Part shown: piece after piece, positions 8,346 through 17,065 of the stretch
Position numbering within the stretch: position 1 is the first letter of the stretch
Layout of the letters: the number at the start of each line of letters is the position of its first letter
From: Mycobacterium sp. SMC-4
GTDB taxonomy: Bacteria > Actinomycetota > Actinomycetes > Mycobacteriales > Mycobacteriaceae
Assembly (NCBI RefSeq): GCF_025263265.1
Contig: NZ_CP079869.1
Location: forward strand, 2,046,001-2,110,000
DNA: 64,000 nt
Reading direction: 5' to 3'
Translations under genes and position numbers: made by a program
The notes under the pieces: generated by a model
What the model was told of the DNA's origin: nothing
The model's database searches: none
Seen by the model: only the letters and a program-made list of their open reading frames with translations

Positions 8346-9818
8346 ATGGGTACCCGGCCTACGTCGGACGGAACGGGGGTGGCGGTGGTGAAACGTCTCA
8401 ACGGGGTGGACGCCATGATGCTCTACAGCGAGACTCCCGAGGTGCATATGCACACTCTCAAGATCGGCGTCCTCGACGTCTCCGGAAGCGGTGGCTTCGA
8501 CTTCGAGTTGTTCCGCAAGGCGGCACTGCCGCGGTTGCATGCGTTGGCGCCGCTGCGTTATCAGCTCATCGACATCCCGGGCAAGGTCCACCACCCGATG
8601 TGGGTGCAGAACGCCGAGATCGACGCCGATTACCATATTCGCCGCGCCCGTGTCCCGGCGCCGGGAGGGCGGCGTGAGCTCGACCGGTTGATCGGAGAGA
8701 TCGCCGGTACGCCGCTGGACCGCAAGCGTCCGCTGTGGGAGATGTATGTCGCAGAAGGTTTGGCGGACAACAAGATCGCCGTGATCCATAAAGTTCATCA
8801 CGTGCTCGCCGACGGTGTTGCCTCGGCCAACCAGCTCGCGATGGTGATTCAGGGCGGCGAGCCCATGGTGTGCGGCGAGTTACCGGCGGGTTCAGGGGAG
8901 TCCCGGGAGACCGCACATCTGCTCTGGGACGCCGGTCGCGACCACTGGCGGCAGGTCCGTCGCCTCCCGCGCCTGATGAACGAAACGATCACCGGGATCT
9001 CGCGGGTCCGTCAGCAGTCCCGTGCCCGCGGTCGCCATCCGGAGCTGGCCCGCAACTTCGCCCCGCCGCCGTCGTTCATCAACCACGTCGTCACGCCCGG
9101 GCGCCGCTTTGCGACCGCGCCGTTGGCGCTGGCCGACGTCAAGCAGACGGCACGCCAGCTGCAGGTCACGCTCAACGACATCGTGCTCGCCACGGCCGCC
9201 GGTGCACTGCGCGAACTGCAGCTGCGCTACGACAAGAGGGCCGATGCGCCGCTGATCGCCGGTGTCCCGGTCAGCGTCGACCCGTCACCGGATCGGTTGA
9301 CCGGAAACGAATTCACCTACATGACGCCGTCATTGCCGGTCCACCTCGGCGACCCGTTGGAGCGGGTCCGGCTGACCGCCACCGCGACGAAGATCGCCAA
9401 GGAGAACCATCAGCTGCTCGGACCCGAGTTACTCCCGTCGTGGTTGACGTATCTGCCGCCGACGCTGACTCCGAGTGTCTTCCGCAGTCAGGCGCGAAAG
9501 TTGGACACCGCGAGGGTGATGAACCTGACCATCTCCAATGTCCCGGGACCCCGGCAACGCGGGGTGTTCGAGGGCGCGACGATCGACGAGATCTATTCGG
9601 TGGGGCCGGTCGTCGCGGGCAGCGGGATGAACATCACGGTGTGGAGCTACGTCGACCAGTTGTCGATCTCGGTGCTCACCGACGATCAGACACTGCGCGA
9701 CCCGCACGAGGCCACCGACGCGATGCTCAACTCCTTCGGCGAGATTCGGCGGGCCGCCGGCCTGCCCGACGACTTGACACCCGTCGAGACCGCACTGCCG
9801 CTGGCGCCGGCTTCATGA
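8346..9818 (+). CDS. WS/DGAT-family O-acyltransferase (wax ester/triacylglycerol synthase)
   Basis: 490 aa from ATG 8346; an in-frame GTG at 8385 would drop a poorly conserved leader. The acyltransferase motif HHxxxDG is present as HHVLADG at residues 151-157. The start LNGVDAMMLYSET and the late segment MNLTISNVPGPRQRG are family hallmarks. These enzymes esterify diacylglycerol or fatty alcohol with acyl-CoA to make storage triacylglycerol or wax ester at the inner membrane. Mycobacteria carry many paralogues, so the individual activity is uncertain. The gene stands alone on its strand, with a 154-base gap before the next gene. Confidence 0.9.
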   Translation: MGTRPTSDGTGVAVVKRLNGVDAMMLYSETPEVHMHTLKIGVLDVSGSGGFDFELFRKAALPRLHALAPLRYQLIDIPGKVHHPMWVQNAEIDADYHIRRARVPAPGGRRELDRLIGEIAGTPLDRKRPLWEMYVAEGLADNKIAVIHKVHHVLADGVASANQLAMVIQGGEPMVCGELPAGSGESRETAHLLWDAGRDHWRQVRRLPRLMNETITGISRVRQQSRARGRHPELARNFAPPPSFINHVVTPGRRFATAPLALADVKQTARQLQVTLNDIVLATAAGALRELQLRYDKRADAPLIAGVPVSVDPSPDRLTGNEFTYMTPSLPVHLGDPLERVRLTATATKIAKENHQLLGPELLPSWLTYLPPTLTPSVFRSQARKLDTARVMNLTISNVPGPRQRGVFEGATIDEIYSVGPVVAGSGMNITVWSYVDQLSISVLTDDQTLRDPHEATDAMLNSFGEIRRAAGLPDDLTPVETALPLAPAS

Positions 9819-9972
9819 TCGCGGAACCTGTTGCCGGCGTGCCACATTGGTGACGCCGCGGACCGTGGGGCGTGCTGCAAGTCAGTATTGATGCTTTACA
9901 GTCGGTTGAAAAAGTGTCACGCTGGAGGGGTGTGGCGCGGGTCGCGCTGTGCGCGCGTGAAGGAGGCCGACG

Positions 9973-10578
9973 GTGAGTGCTGGCACGTTCGAGGTGCATG
10001 AGGGGCGCCAGAGCAAGGGCGCCCGGTCCGATCGAGACCGCATGGCCGCGACGCAGGCCGAACCGCACCTGACCTATGACCTCACCGTGCTCGCCGCCGA
10101 CGTCCCGAGCGTGGTCAGCTTCGCGGCAGGTTGGCTGTGCGATCGGGTCCGCGCCGGCTGGCGGGTCACCGTCGTGGTGCCAGTCGGCCAGGACGTGCGC
10201 CCGTTGCAGATCATGGGTGTCGACGTCGTGACGGCCGAGCCCGAGGTGGACGCGCTGCGCGGTCGGTCGGCCGCAGCGTGGGCCGTCGACGCGGCGGTGC
10301 TCGACGCCGACCCCGATATCCGGTACGAGGTGAAGCGGGCGCTCGATCGCGCCCAGACCGAGATCACAGTCTGGGGCGCGGCCGAATCATGGGCGAAAAA
10401 CCGTCGGTTCACCGCGGTGCGGCATCGGCTCAGTGCCGCAGCGCGGGCGTTCAAGCAGCACGCGTTGCTGACCTCGGGTCAGGACGCGCAGGTGCCGGCG
10501 GTCGAGAACTTCCTCAGCGCAGCGTTGTGGTACGCGCCAGACGGCGCCGATCTGGTGCCGATCTCGGCCGGCGAGTAA
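9973..10578 (+). CDS. Conserved actinobacterial protein of unknown function
   Basis: 201 aa from GTG 9973, with a strong AAGGAGG site at 9960-9966 that fixes the start. No recognisable catalytic motif, signal peptide or membrane span is seen. The protein is acidic to neutral with an alternating alpha/beta look: LTVLAADV, then WRVTVVVPVGQ, then VDVVTAEPEVDALRG. This resembles a Rossmann-like half-fold without a glycine loop. Codon use matches its neighbours. It converges with the DUF2631 gene, leaving a 19-base gap. I do not recognise the family. Confidence 0.7.
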   Translation: MSAGTFEVHEGRQSKGARSDRDRMAATQAEPHLTYDLTVLAADVPSVVSFAAGWLCDRVRAGWRVTVVVPVGQDVRPLQIMGVDVVTAEPEVDALRGRSAAAWAVDAAVLDADPDIRYEVKRALDRAQTEITVWGAAESWAKNRRFTAVRHRLSAAARAFKQHALLTSGQDAQVPAVENFLSAALWYAPDGADLVPISAGE

Positions 10579-10597
10579 ACCCTTGCAGTCGCGAGGA

Positions 10598-10852
10598 TCA
10601 ATGGCGATCCGGGTGGCGATGCACCCACCAGTGGCGTGCGGTGATGGCGAACACCAAGGCGGCGAAGCCGACCATGAACCAGTCCTCGACGCGGCCGACG
10701 TGGTTGCCGTGGATCATCAGCAGCAGGAACGCACCGCCCAGCAAGCCGCCGATCTGGATGAACCGCGGGTTCTCCGACGACCAGCCCCACTCCGCGGACG
10801 GCACCTCCTCGACGTCAACGCCGGTACGTCGTTCCACCTCGGTGCTTGCCAC
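10598..10852 (-). CDS. DUF2631 small membrane protein (Rv2876-like)
   Basis: 84 aa from ATG 10852. A cytosolic N-terminus (about 30 residues) is followed by two hydrophobic segments, around residues 32-50 ([18 protein letters not shown]) and 56-74 ([19 protein letters not shown]), with a His-rich tail. Size, two-span layout and location near the MPT70/MPT83-like genes fit the DUF2631 protein I recall as Rv2876 in M. tuberculosis. Function unknown. It is divergent from the SDR at 10953, and a palindrome sits in the gap. Confidence 0.78.
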   Translation of the reverse strand: MASTEVERRTGVDVEEVPSAEWGWSSENPRFIQIGGLLGGAFLLLMIHGNHVGRVEDWFMVGFAALVFAITARHWWVHRHPDRH

Positions 10853-10905
10853 AGCTGCTCCTCACAATCGGGCGGCATGTCTTGCGGTCATTCTGGCACA
10901 GCTCT

Positions 10906-10923
10906 ACTACGGGCCGCCGTAGT
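10906..10923. promoter_or_regulatory. 18-bp palindrome, candidate operator
   Basis: ACTACGG GCCG CCGTAGT is a perfect inverted repeat with 7-base arms around a 4-base centre. It lies 30 bases upstream of the SDR start and in the shared gap with the DUF2631 gene. The size suits a TetR-family dimer. No regulator gene is adjacent. Confidence 0.4.
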
Positions 10924-10952
10924 GTCGCCGGTCCGGGGTTAGGCTGACCCGG

Positions 10953-11801
10953 GTGTCAGGACACAAACGGACCGGTGCTCTGGCCGGCAAGGTGGTCTTC
11001 ATCACCGGTGCCGCGCGCGGACAGGGCCGGGCCCATGCGGTCAGGTTCGCCCAGGAGGGCGCCGACGTCATCGCGGTGGACCTGTGCGAGCAGATCGACA
11101 GCGTGGCCTACCCGATGGCCACCCGCGAGGACCTGCAGGAGACGGTCCGGCTGGTGGAGTCCACCGGGCGGCGCATCATTGCCGAGCCCGCCGACGTCCG
11201 CGACCGCGACCGGCTGGCCGCGTTGGTTGCCCGCGGCACCGAGGAGTTCGGCCGACTGGACTTCGTGCTCGCCAACGCCGGGATCTTGCCCGCAGCCGGC
11301 CCGCAGGCACACGACATCACCGCCTACACCGACGCGGTGGCTGTGATGCTCAACGGCGTGTATTTCACCATCGATGCCGCGTTGCCGGCGATGCTGAGCA
11401 ATCCCGAGGGCGGTGCGGTGGTGATCACCAGCTCGGCTGCCGGGTTCAAGACGGTCAGTACCGAATTCGCCACCATGAACCACGGCGCCGCCGGCTACAC
11501 CGCTGCCAAGCACGGCGTCGTCGGACTCATGCGGCACTTCGCCCGCTCACTGGCCGAGAAGAACATCCGTGTCAACTCGGTGCACCCCGGCGGTGTTGCC
11601 ACCCCCATGGTCCTCAACGAAGCGCTCGCCGATTGGGTGGGCGAGCATCCGTCGTTCGGAGAGTCACAACGGCCGCTGCTGAGCCTGCCGATGATGGAGC
11701 CCGGCGACGTCAGCGACACCATGGTCTATCTGTGCAGTCCGGCCGGGCGCTACATCACCGGTGTGGCGCTGCCGGTGGACGCCGGCCTGACGCTGAAGTA
11801 G
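10953..11801 (+). CDS. Mycofactocin-coupled type SDR oxidoreductase
   Basis: 282 aa from GTG 10953. Cofactor motif TGAARGQG is at 18-25, NAG at 108-110 and catalytic Tyr182/Lys186 (YTAAK). Between the second and third strands it carries an insert, about residues 46-70 (CEQIDSVAYPMATREDLQET). This insert is the hallmark of SDRs (TIGR03971-like) that hold NAD so tightly that mycofactocin is needed to recycle it. These enzymes oxidise alcohols, with electrons leaving through mycofactocin. No mycofactocin biosynthesis gene is in the window, so that link rests on family knowledge. Substrate unknown. Confidence 0.85.
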   Translation: MSGHKRTGALAGKVVFITGAARGQGRAHAVRFAQEGADVIAVDLCEQIDSVAYPMATREDLQETVRLVESTGRRIIAEPADVRDRDRLAALVARGTEEFGRLDFVLANAGILPAAGPQAHDITAYTDAVAVMLNGVYFTIDAALPAMLSNPEGGAVVITSSAAGFKTVSTEFATMNHGAAGYTAAKHGVVGLMRHFARSLAEKNIRVNSVHPGGVATPMVLNEALADWVGEHPSFGESQRPLLSLPMMEPGDVSDTMVYLCSPAGRYITGVALPVDAGLTLK

Positions 11802-11813
11802 CGCCGAAACAGC

Positions 11814-13160
11814 TCAGCGCGTCGCGTTGTAGCGGCGCAGTGCCTCAGCGCGCTCGGTTTTGTGGTCGACCATCGGTTCGGGGTAGGTGGCCGGCCTGTT
11901 CTTGCCGAGCTGGTGGACGTCGACGCCGTCGGGCAGTCCGGCGAGCTCCTCGACCCAGCGCCGGACGTAGTTGCCGGTGGGATCGAACTTGGCGCCCTGC
12001 AGGTTCGGGTTGAAGACCCGGAAATACGGCGCGGCGTCGGTTCCGCTTCCGGCCACCCACTGCCAGCCGTGCTGGTTGTTGGCCATGTCGGCGTCGACGA
12101 GCTGCTCCAGGAACCAGCGGGCGCCCCACTGCCACGGCAGGTGCAGATCTTTGACCAGGAACGACGCTGCGATCATCCGCACCCGGTTGGGCAGGAAGCC
12201 GGTCGCTGCCAGCTGACGCATGCCGGCGTCGACGACCGGGAAGCCGGTCCGGCCGGTCTTCCAGGCGTCGAACGCGTGCCGGGCGTCGCTGCCGTCGTCG
12301 ACCTCGATGGTGTCGAAGGCGGTATTCCAGTTCCACCACGCACTGTCCGGCCATTCGTGCAGCACCGACGCATAGAAGTCGCGGAATGCCAGTTCCCGCA
12401 GGTAGGCCTGCGGCCCCTGGCCGGAATCGATGTCGGCGGCCAGTGTGCGGGGATGGATGGTGCCGAACTTCAAGTGCGCCGACATCCGGCTGGTGCCGGC
12501 CACGTCGAGTCGGTTTCGCCGGTCACCGTAGGACGACAGGCCGTCGCGCACGAACTGCTTCCACGACCGGCGGGCCGCGGACTCTCCGGCCGGCACGTCG
12601 AGGTCGACGCCGGTCTCAGGCAGGGCGGTGAGGTTGTGCACTCCGTCGACCTGCGCCGGATCGATCCACTCGGCCGAGCCCGCCGACGATTGCGCGGGTT
12701 CACGCCAACCGTGCTCCCGCCAGGCTGCGAAGAACGGGGTGAAGACCTTGAACGCGGTGCCGTCACCTTTGCGGACCCGGCCCGGCGACACCAGATACGG
12801 GGATCCGGTGGCCACCCACTCGACGCTGCCCAAGGCCGCGCGCACCTGCTCGTCGCGACGCGCCGCAAACGGGGTGAACTCCTGTGAGACGTGTACCGCG
12901 GACGCCCCAATCGCAGCGGCCACCCGGGGGATGGCGGTGCGCGGGTCGCCCTCGACGATCAGCAACCGACCGCCCAGATCGGTCCGCAACTGCGTCAGCG
13001 CGTCGTAGAGGTACTGCAACCGTCGCAAACCTGCTGCTGCGGTGAGTCGTGGATCGAGCACGAAGCAGGCAAGCACTTCACCGTCGTCCTCGGTGGCGGC
13101 CAGCAGCGCAGGGTGGTCGCAAAGCCGGAGATCGCGGCGGAACCACAACACGGTGGGCAT
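11814..13160 (-). CDS. phr: Deoxyribodipyrimidine photolyase (class I cryptochrome/photolyase)
   Basis: 448 aa from ATG 13160; an upstream in-frame start at 13211 is not family-like. The N-terminal Rossmann antenna domain begins TVLWFRRDLRLCDHPALL. The C-terminal FAD domain contains WFLEQLVDADMANNQHGWQW and YFRVFNPNLQGAKFDP, the flavin-pocket and DNA-lesion signatures. The enzyme repairs UV-induced cyclobutane pyrimidine dimers using blue light. M. tuberculosis lacks an obvious functional photolyase, so its presence fits an environmental, light-exposed mycobacterium. The gene is divergent from the LLM gene at 13229 and convergent with the mycofactocin-type SDR (12-base gap). Confidence 0.92.
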   Translation of the reverse strand: MPTVLWFRRDLRLCDHPALLAATEDDGEVLACFVLDPRLTAAAGLRRLQYLYDALTQLRTDLGGRLLIVEGDPRTAIPRVAAAIGASAVHVSQEFTPFAARRDEQVRAALGSVEWVATGSPYLVSPGRVRKGDGTAFKVFTPFFAAWREHGWREPAQSSAGSAEWIDPAQVDGVHNLTALPETGVDLDVPAGESAARRSWKQFVRDGLSSYGDRRNRLDVAGTSRMSAHLKFGTIHPRTLAADIDSGQGPQAYLRELAFRDFYASVLHEWPDSAWWNWNTAFDTIEVDDGSDARHAFDAWKTGRTGFPVVDAGMRQLAATGFLPNRVRMIAASFLVKDLHLPWQWGARWFLEQLVDADMANNQHGWQWVAGSGTDAAPYFRVFNPNLQGAKFDPTGNYVRRWVEELAGLPDGVDVHQLGKNRPATYPEPMVDHKTERAEALRRYNATR

Positions 13161-13228
13161 GGCATTGATGCTGCCCGCAAAGTCCGATAAAGAAACCAGT
13201 AAGCGGGGCAACCGAGAGGACGGGTGGG

Positions 13229-14110
13229 GTGCAATTCTGGTCAGGAACAGCTTTCATGAAGACAACCGAGGCCGTCGCGGTCGCCCGGATGCTCGACGAA
13301 GCCGGCTACGACGGCATGGTGACCTCAGACCACATGATCTATCCCCGTCGTCTGCAGTCCACCTACCCCGACTCCGACAGCGGAACCCCGCCGTGGCCTC
13401 CGGAGACACCATGGCCCGATGCGTGGGTGCTCACCGGTGCCATGGCAGCGGTCACGACCCGGCTGCGGTTCTCCAACGCCGTCTACATCGCGCCGGCCCG
13501 CCCGCTGCTCGAGGTCGCCAAACAGGTCGCCACCGCCGCGGTGCTCTCCGGCGGGCGGGTCTCACTGGCCGTCGGAGTGGGGTGGATGCGCGAGGAGTAT
13601 GCGCTGATGGGGCAGGACTTCACCACCCGGGGCAAGCGGCTCGACGAGATGATCCCGGCGCTGCGGTCGCTGTGGCGCGGAGGTTGGGTGTCCTGGCAGG
13701 GCGAGCACTATCAGGTTCCGGAGTTGATGCTCGAACCACACCCGCCTTCTGCGGTGCCGATTCTGGCCGGCGGTGAGTCCGAGGCCGCGCTGCGCCGGGC
13801 CGCGGGGATGTGCGATGGCTGGGTCGGTTACGCCTACCGGTGGGATGAAGCCATGGGTTATGTCCGACGGCTGGGTGAACTTCGGCGCGAATGCGGGCGC
13901 TCTGGCGAGCCGTTCGACATTCTGCTCGCGCTGATGGAACCGCCCAGCGCGGATCTGTATCAGCGGGCCCGCGACGCCGGAATCACCGCGGTGATGTGTG
14001 CGCCATGGATGACCGCCGAATCACACGCTGACCCGAGCGGTGGTGTCGAGCGATTCCGCGGCCCGATCGAGCGGTTCGCCGAGACTGTGATCGCCAAGGT
14101 GAGAGAATGA
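13229..14110 (+). CDS. Luciferase-like F420-dependent oxidoreductase (TIGR03619-like)
   Basis: 293 aa from GTG 13229. LLM landmarks are GYDGMVTSDHMIYP near residue 27, TRLRFSNAVYIAP, ATAAVLSGGRVSLAVGVGWM around 102-121, and VPILAGGESEAALRRA. This is the third LLM gene of the window. The N-terminus starts directly with the first beta strand (MQFWSGTAFM). It reads into the strong hairpin at 14149-14188, shared with the convergent MPT70-like gene. Substrate unknown. Confidence 0.87.
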   Translation: MQFWSGTAFMKTTEAVAVARMLDEAGYDGMVTSDHMIYPRRLQSTYPDSDSGTPPWPPETPWPDAWVLTGAMAAVTTRLRFSNAVYIAPARPLLEVAKQVATAAVLSGGRVSLAVGVGWMREEYALMGQDFTTRGKRLDEMIPALRSLWRGGWVSWQGEHYQVPELMLEPHPPSAVPILAGGESEAALRRAAGMCDGWVGYAYRWDEAMGYVRRLGELRRECGRSGEPFDILLALMEPPSADLYQRARDAGITAVMCAPWMTAESHADPSGGVERFRGPIERFAETVIAKVRE

Positions 14111-14148
14111 AAGTAGCTCGGCGGCAACGATATTGGTGTCAGCAGGGA

Positions 14149-14188
14149 GCCCAGGGCGTCAGGGGCTGGTCTGCCTGACGCCCTGGGC
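14149..14188. terminator. Bidirectional hairpin terminator
   Basis: A perfect 15-bp inverted repeat (arms 14149-14163 and 14174-14188, arm GCCCAGGGCGTCAGG) with a 10-base loop lies between convergent genes. GC-rich stems without a T-tract are common in mycobacteria. Confidence 0.8.
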
Positions 14189-14206
14189 ACGACTGTGCCG
14201 CGATCG

Positions 14207-14788
14207 TCAGGCCGGCGGAAGCAGAACCGAGTCGATCAGATACACCGTCGCGTTGGCCGTCTGAACGCCGCCGCACACCACCGAGGCGTCGTTGACCATC
14301 AATTCCTCGCCGTGGCCGGTGACCGTCACGTCGGCACCCTGCACCGTGGTGTGCGTGCCGACCACCGCGGCCGGGTCGGCCTGACCCGGAACCACGTGGT
14401 AGGTCAGGATATTGGTCAACAGGGGTGCGTCGGTCTTCAGCTGCTCGATGGTGGCCGGATCCAGTTTGGCGAACGCGTCGTCGGTGGGTGCGAAGACGGT
14501 GAACTCAGCGCCGTTGAGCGTATCGACGAGGTTCACCTCAGGGTTGAGTTGCCCTGATACCGCTTGGGTGAGCGTGGTCAGCAGCGGATTGTTCGATGCC
14601 GCAACGGTCAGTGGTGAGTCTGCCATTCCCTGCACCGAGCCGGGGCCGTCCGGGACCTGCTCAACGTAGCCGGCGCAGCCGGGTCCGACCGGTGCGGCGC
14701 CGGCTGTGGCGGTGGTTCCCAACGCGAGGCTGATCGCCGCCGCAGCCGCAAATCCCGCTCCCGCCAAAGCTTTTCCGTTGACAATCAT
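14207..14788 (-). CDS. Secreted fasciclin (FAS1) protein, MPT70-like
   Basis: 193 aa from ATG 14788, with a GAGG-type ribosome-binding site. A signal peptide occupies residues 1 to about 31 (hydrophobic [15 protein letters not shown], then ATAGA-AP). One FAS1 domain follows, with H1 motif [13 protein letters not shown] and H2 motif LTYHVVPGQ. As I recall, MPT70 of M. tuberculosis is also 193 aa. FAS1 domains mediate protein or matrix adhesion; MPT70 is an abundant secreted antigen of unknown role. A SigK-type promoter precedes it (14859-14885). The MPT83-like paralogue lies just upstream in the same direction, separated by a terminator, so each has its own transcript. Confidence 0.9.
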   Translation of the reverse strand: MIVNGKALAGAGFAAAAAISLALGTTATAGAAPVGPGCAGYVEQVPDGPGSVQGMADSPLTVAASNNPLLTTLTQAVSGQLNPEVNLVDTLNGAEFTVFAPTDDAFAKLDPATIEQLKTDAPLLTNILTYHVVPGQADPAAVVGTHTTVQGADVTVTGHGEELMVNDASVVCGGVQTANATVYLIDSVLLPPA

Positions 14789-14858
14789 ATCCTCGAATTC
14801 CTTTCGCCGCAGTGCGCCGCCGGCGGCGGCCGCATGTCGTTGTCGTCCTACATTTCTC

Positions 14859-14885
14859 ATTCGGAGCCGGTCCTCACACGGATGG
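14859..14885 (-). promoter_or_regulatory. SigK-type promoter of the MPT70-like gene
   Basis: On the minus strand CCATCC (14885-14880), a 15-base spacer and CCGAAT (14864-14859) match both elements of the SigK consensus I recall from M. tuberculosis. The leader to ATG 14788 would be about 65 bases. Confidence 0.7.
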
Positions 14886-14925
14886 GTTTGCCGGACTGAA
14901 CTTTTCGGCTGGGTGCAGACGCACA

Positions 14926-14959
14926 AGATCCCCCGCCACGGGGCCGTGGCGGGGGATCT
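14926..14959. terminator. Hairpin terminator after the MPT83-like gene
   Basis: A perfect 15-bp stem (14926-14940 with 14945-14959, arm AGATCCCCCGCCACG) and a 4-base GGGC loop, 20 bases past the stop of the minus-strand gene ending at 14980. Confidence 0.8.
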
Positions 14960-14979
14960 CGCGACTTCTCAGGTCTCGG

Positions 14980-15666
14980 TCAGTTGGCCGGGGGCGGCAT
15001 CAAGACCGTGTCGATCATGTATACCGTGGCATTGGCGGTCTGCACACCACCGCACACCAGGCCGGCATCGTTGACCATCAGGTCATCACCCTCGCCGGTG
15101 ACGTTCACGGCCTCGCCCTGCACCGTGGTGTGCTCACCGGGCACCTGATCGGGCGCGGCCTGGCCGGGCACCACGTGATAGGTGAGGATGCCGGTCAGCA
15201 GGTCGGCGTCGGTACCGAGCTGATCCAGCGTGGCGGCATCGAGCTTGGCGAACGCGTCGTCGGTGGGCGCGAAGACGGTGAATTCGTCGCTGTTGAGCGT
15301 GTCGACGAGGTTGACGTCGGGATTCAGCTGGCCGGAGAGCGCCGAGGTCAGTGTCGTGAGCATCGGGTTGTTCGACGCGGCAACGGTCACCGGGTCCGCG
15401 GCCATTCCGGCCACCGACCCGGGCCCCTCGGGCACCTGCTCGGCGTAGGCGGCGCATCCGGTGCCGACCAGGTTGGCGGCCGGATCGGCCATGGTGCCCT
15501 CCGGCGTCGTGGCGGGGGCGGTGGTGGTCGGGTCAGCCATCGCCGGCGTGGTGGCGGTGTCTTCGGTCGCCTCCGGAGAGCTGTCGTTACCGCAGGCAGC
15601 GACGCCGAACATGGCCATGGCCGCCAGGCTTGCCGCCGCGACCGTCTTCCGGTGAACTGTGATCAT
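14980..15666 (-). CDS. Fasciclin (FAS1) lipoprotein, MPT83-like
   Basis: 228 aa from ATG 15666. A lipoprotein signal has lipobox GVAAC with the lipidated Cys at residue 25. A Thr/Pro/Ala-rich linker (about 30-75) follows, of the kind often O-mannosylated in mycobacteria. A FAS1 domain with [13 protein letters not shown] and LTYHVVPGQ makes up the rest. The mature domain is very close to the MPT70-like protein downstream (shared [16 protein letters not shown] and [12 protein letters not shown] segments), so the pair is a duplication. MPT83 is the surface lipoprotein partner of MPT70 in M. tuberculosis. A SigK-like promoter lies at 15723-15749. Confidence 0.9.
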   Translation of the reverse strand: MITVHRKTVAAASLAAMAMFGVAACGNDSSPEATEDTATTPAMADPTTTAPATTPEGTMADPAANLVGTGCAAYAEQVPEGPGSVAGMAADPVTVAASNNPMLTTLTSALSGQLNPDVNLVDTLNSDEFTVFAPTDDAFAKLDAATLDQLGTDADLLTGILTYHVVPGQAAPDQVPGEHTTVQGEAVNVTGEGDDLMVNDAGLVCGGVQTANATVYMIDTVLMPPPAN

Positions 15667-15722
15667 CACTTTCCATCCCTTCGCGGACAGGCTCCGTCGC
15701 CCGCCCTGTGGTGACACTCGTG

Positions 15723-15749
15723 ATTCCCCGCTGCGGACTCGTTGGATGG
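15723..15749 (-). promoter_or_regulatory. SigK-like promoter of the MPT83-like gene
   Basis: Minus strand CCATCC (15749-15744), 15-base spacer, GGGAAT (15728-15723). The -35 is perfect and the -10 keeps 4 of 6 bases of CCGAAT. Spacing is identical to the promoter at 14859-14885. Confidence 0.55.
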
Positions 15750-15761
15750 CACAGCACCGAG

Positions 15762-15779
15762 TACGTCACATTTACGTCA
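15762..15779. repeat. TACGTCA direct repeat upstream of dxr
   Basis: Two TACGTCA copies (15762-15768 and 15773-15779) start 11 bases apart, about one helical turn. They lie between the MPT83-like gene and dxr, and could be a regulator site for either. Nothing further supports it. Confidence 0.3.
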
Positions 15780-15849
15780 TATTTGGCCGCCGGTCACGCC
15801 GGGTCCGCGGCAGTGCGGTGATCCGGTCGCGGCACGGCACAATGAACGG

Positions 15850-17052
15850 GTGACCGGAGCCGGCGAGCGACACGACAGGTTGCGGGTGCTGATCTTGGGC
15901 AGTACCGGATCGATCGGTACCCAGGCCCTCGATGTGATCGCTGCCAACCCCGACCGCTTCGAGGTGGTCGGGCTCGCCGCCGGCGGTGGCAACGTTGGGT
16001 TGCTGGCGCGGCAATGTCGCCAGACCGGAGTCACCAATGTCGCGGTCGCGGATCCGGCCGCCGGTTCCGCTCTGGGCGACATCGCGTTCACCGGGCCACA
16101 CGCGGCCACCCGACTCGTGCACTCCGTGGCTGAGACCCGCGGCGTCGACGTGGTGCTCAACGCGCTGGTCGGGGCACTCGGGCTGGAGCCCACGTTGGCC
16201 GCGCTGTCCACCGGGGCCCGGCTCGCGCTGGCCAACAAGGAATCCCTGGTCGCCGGGGGACCGTTGGTGGTCAAGGCTGCGGCGCCGGGCCAGATCGTGC
16301 CGGTGGACTCCGAACACTCGGCGCTGGCGCAGTGTCTGCGCGGCGGCAGCGCCGACGAGGTCGCCACGCTGGTGCTGACCGCCTCCGGAGGTCCGTTCCG
16401 CGGCTGGACCGCTGAGCAGCTCGAACACGTCACCCCCGAGCAGGCGGGCGCGCATCCCACCTGGTCGATGGGTCCGATGAACACGCTGAATTCGGCGTCG
16501 CTGGTCAACAAGGGGCTCGAACTCATCGAGACCCACCTGCTGTTCGGTATCGACTACGAGCGCATCGACGTGGTTGTGCATCCGCAGTCGATCGTGCATT
16601 CCATGGTCACCTTCACCGACGGCTCGACCCTGGCTCAAGCCAGCCCGCCGGACATGAAACTGCCCATCGCACTGGCGCTGGGCTGGCCGCAGCGGATTCC
16701 CGGCGCTGCCGCGGCCTGTGACTTCAGCACTGCCGCGACCTGGGAATTCGAACCCCTCGACCACTCGGTGTTCCCCGCCGTCGAGCTGGCCCGTGAGGCC
16801 GGCCGGCGCGGCGGCTGCCTGACCGCGGTCTACAACGCCGCCAACGAAGAGGCCGCCGAGGCCTTCCTGGACGGACGCATCCGGTTCCCGGCGATCGTGC
16901 GCACCGTGGAATCGGTGCTGCGCGCTGCCGACCAGTGGGCGGCAGAACCAGCTACCGTGGATGAGGTGCTCGACGCGCAGCACTGGGCTCGTGACCGGGC
17001 CCGTCGCGCGGTCGAGCACGAAACCGCAGGTACGCAACGCGCGAGAAGGTAG
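15850..17052 (+). CDS. dxr: 1-deoxy-D-xylulose 5-phosphate reductoisomerase
   Basis: 400 aa from GTG 15850. NADPH motif GSTGSIG is at 17-23, ALANKESLV around 127-134, and metal-binding PVDSEHSAL begins at 151 (Asp153, Glu155). [19 protein letters not shown] and [12 protein letters not shown] form the active-site loop. It converts DXP to MEP, the first committed step of the non-mevalonate isoprenoid pathway and the target of fosmidomycin. Together with ispG two genes downstream it feeds polyprenyl phosphates and menaquinone. The dxr-rip1-ispG order matches M. tuberculosis Rv2870c-Rv2868c as I recall it. rip1 follows after 13 bases. Confidence 0.97.
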   Translation: MTGAGERHDRLRVLILGSTGSIGTQALDVIAANPDRFEVVGLAAGGGNVGLLARQCRQTGVTNVAVADPAAGSALGDIAFTGPHAATRLVHSVAETRGVDVVLNALVGALGLEPTLAALSTGARLALANKESLVAGGPLVVKAAAPGQIVPVDSEHSALAQCLRGGSADEVATLVLTASGGPFRGWTAEQLEHVTPEQAGAHPTWSMGPMNTLNSASLVNKGLELIETHLLFGIDYERIDVVVHPQSIVHSMVTFTDGSTLAQASPPDMKLPIALALGWPQRIPGAAAACDFSTAATWEFEPLDHSVFPAVELAREAGRRGGCLTAVYNAANEEAAEAFLDGRIRFPAIVRTVESVLRAADQWAAEPATVDEVLDAQHWARDRARRAVEHETAGTQRARR

Positions 17053-17065
17053 AGGCTGCCGCCCC

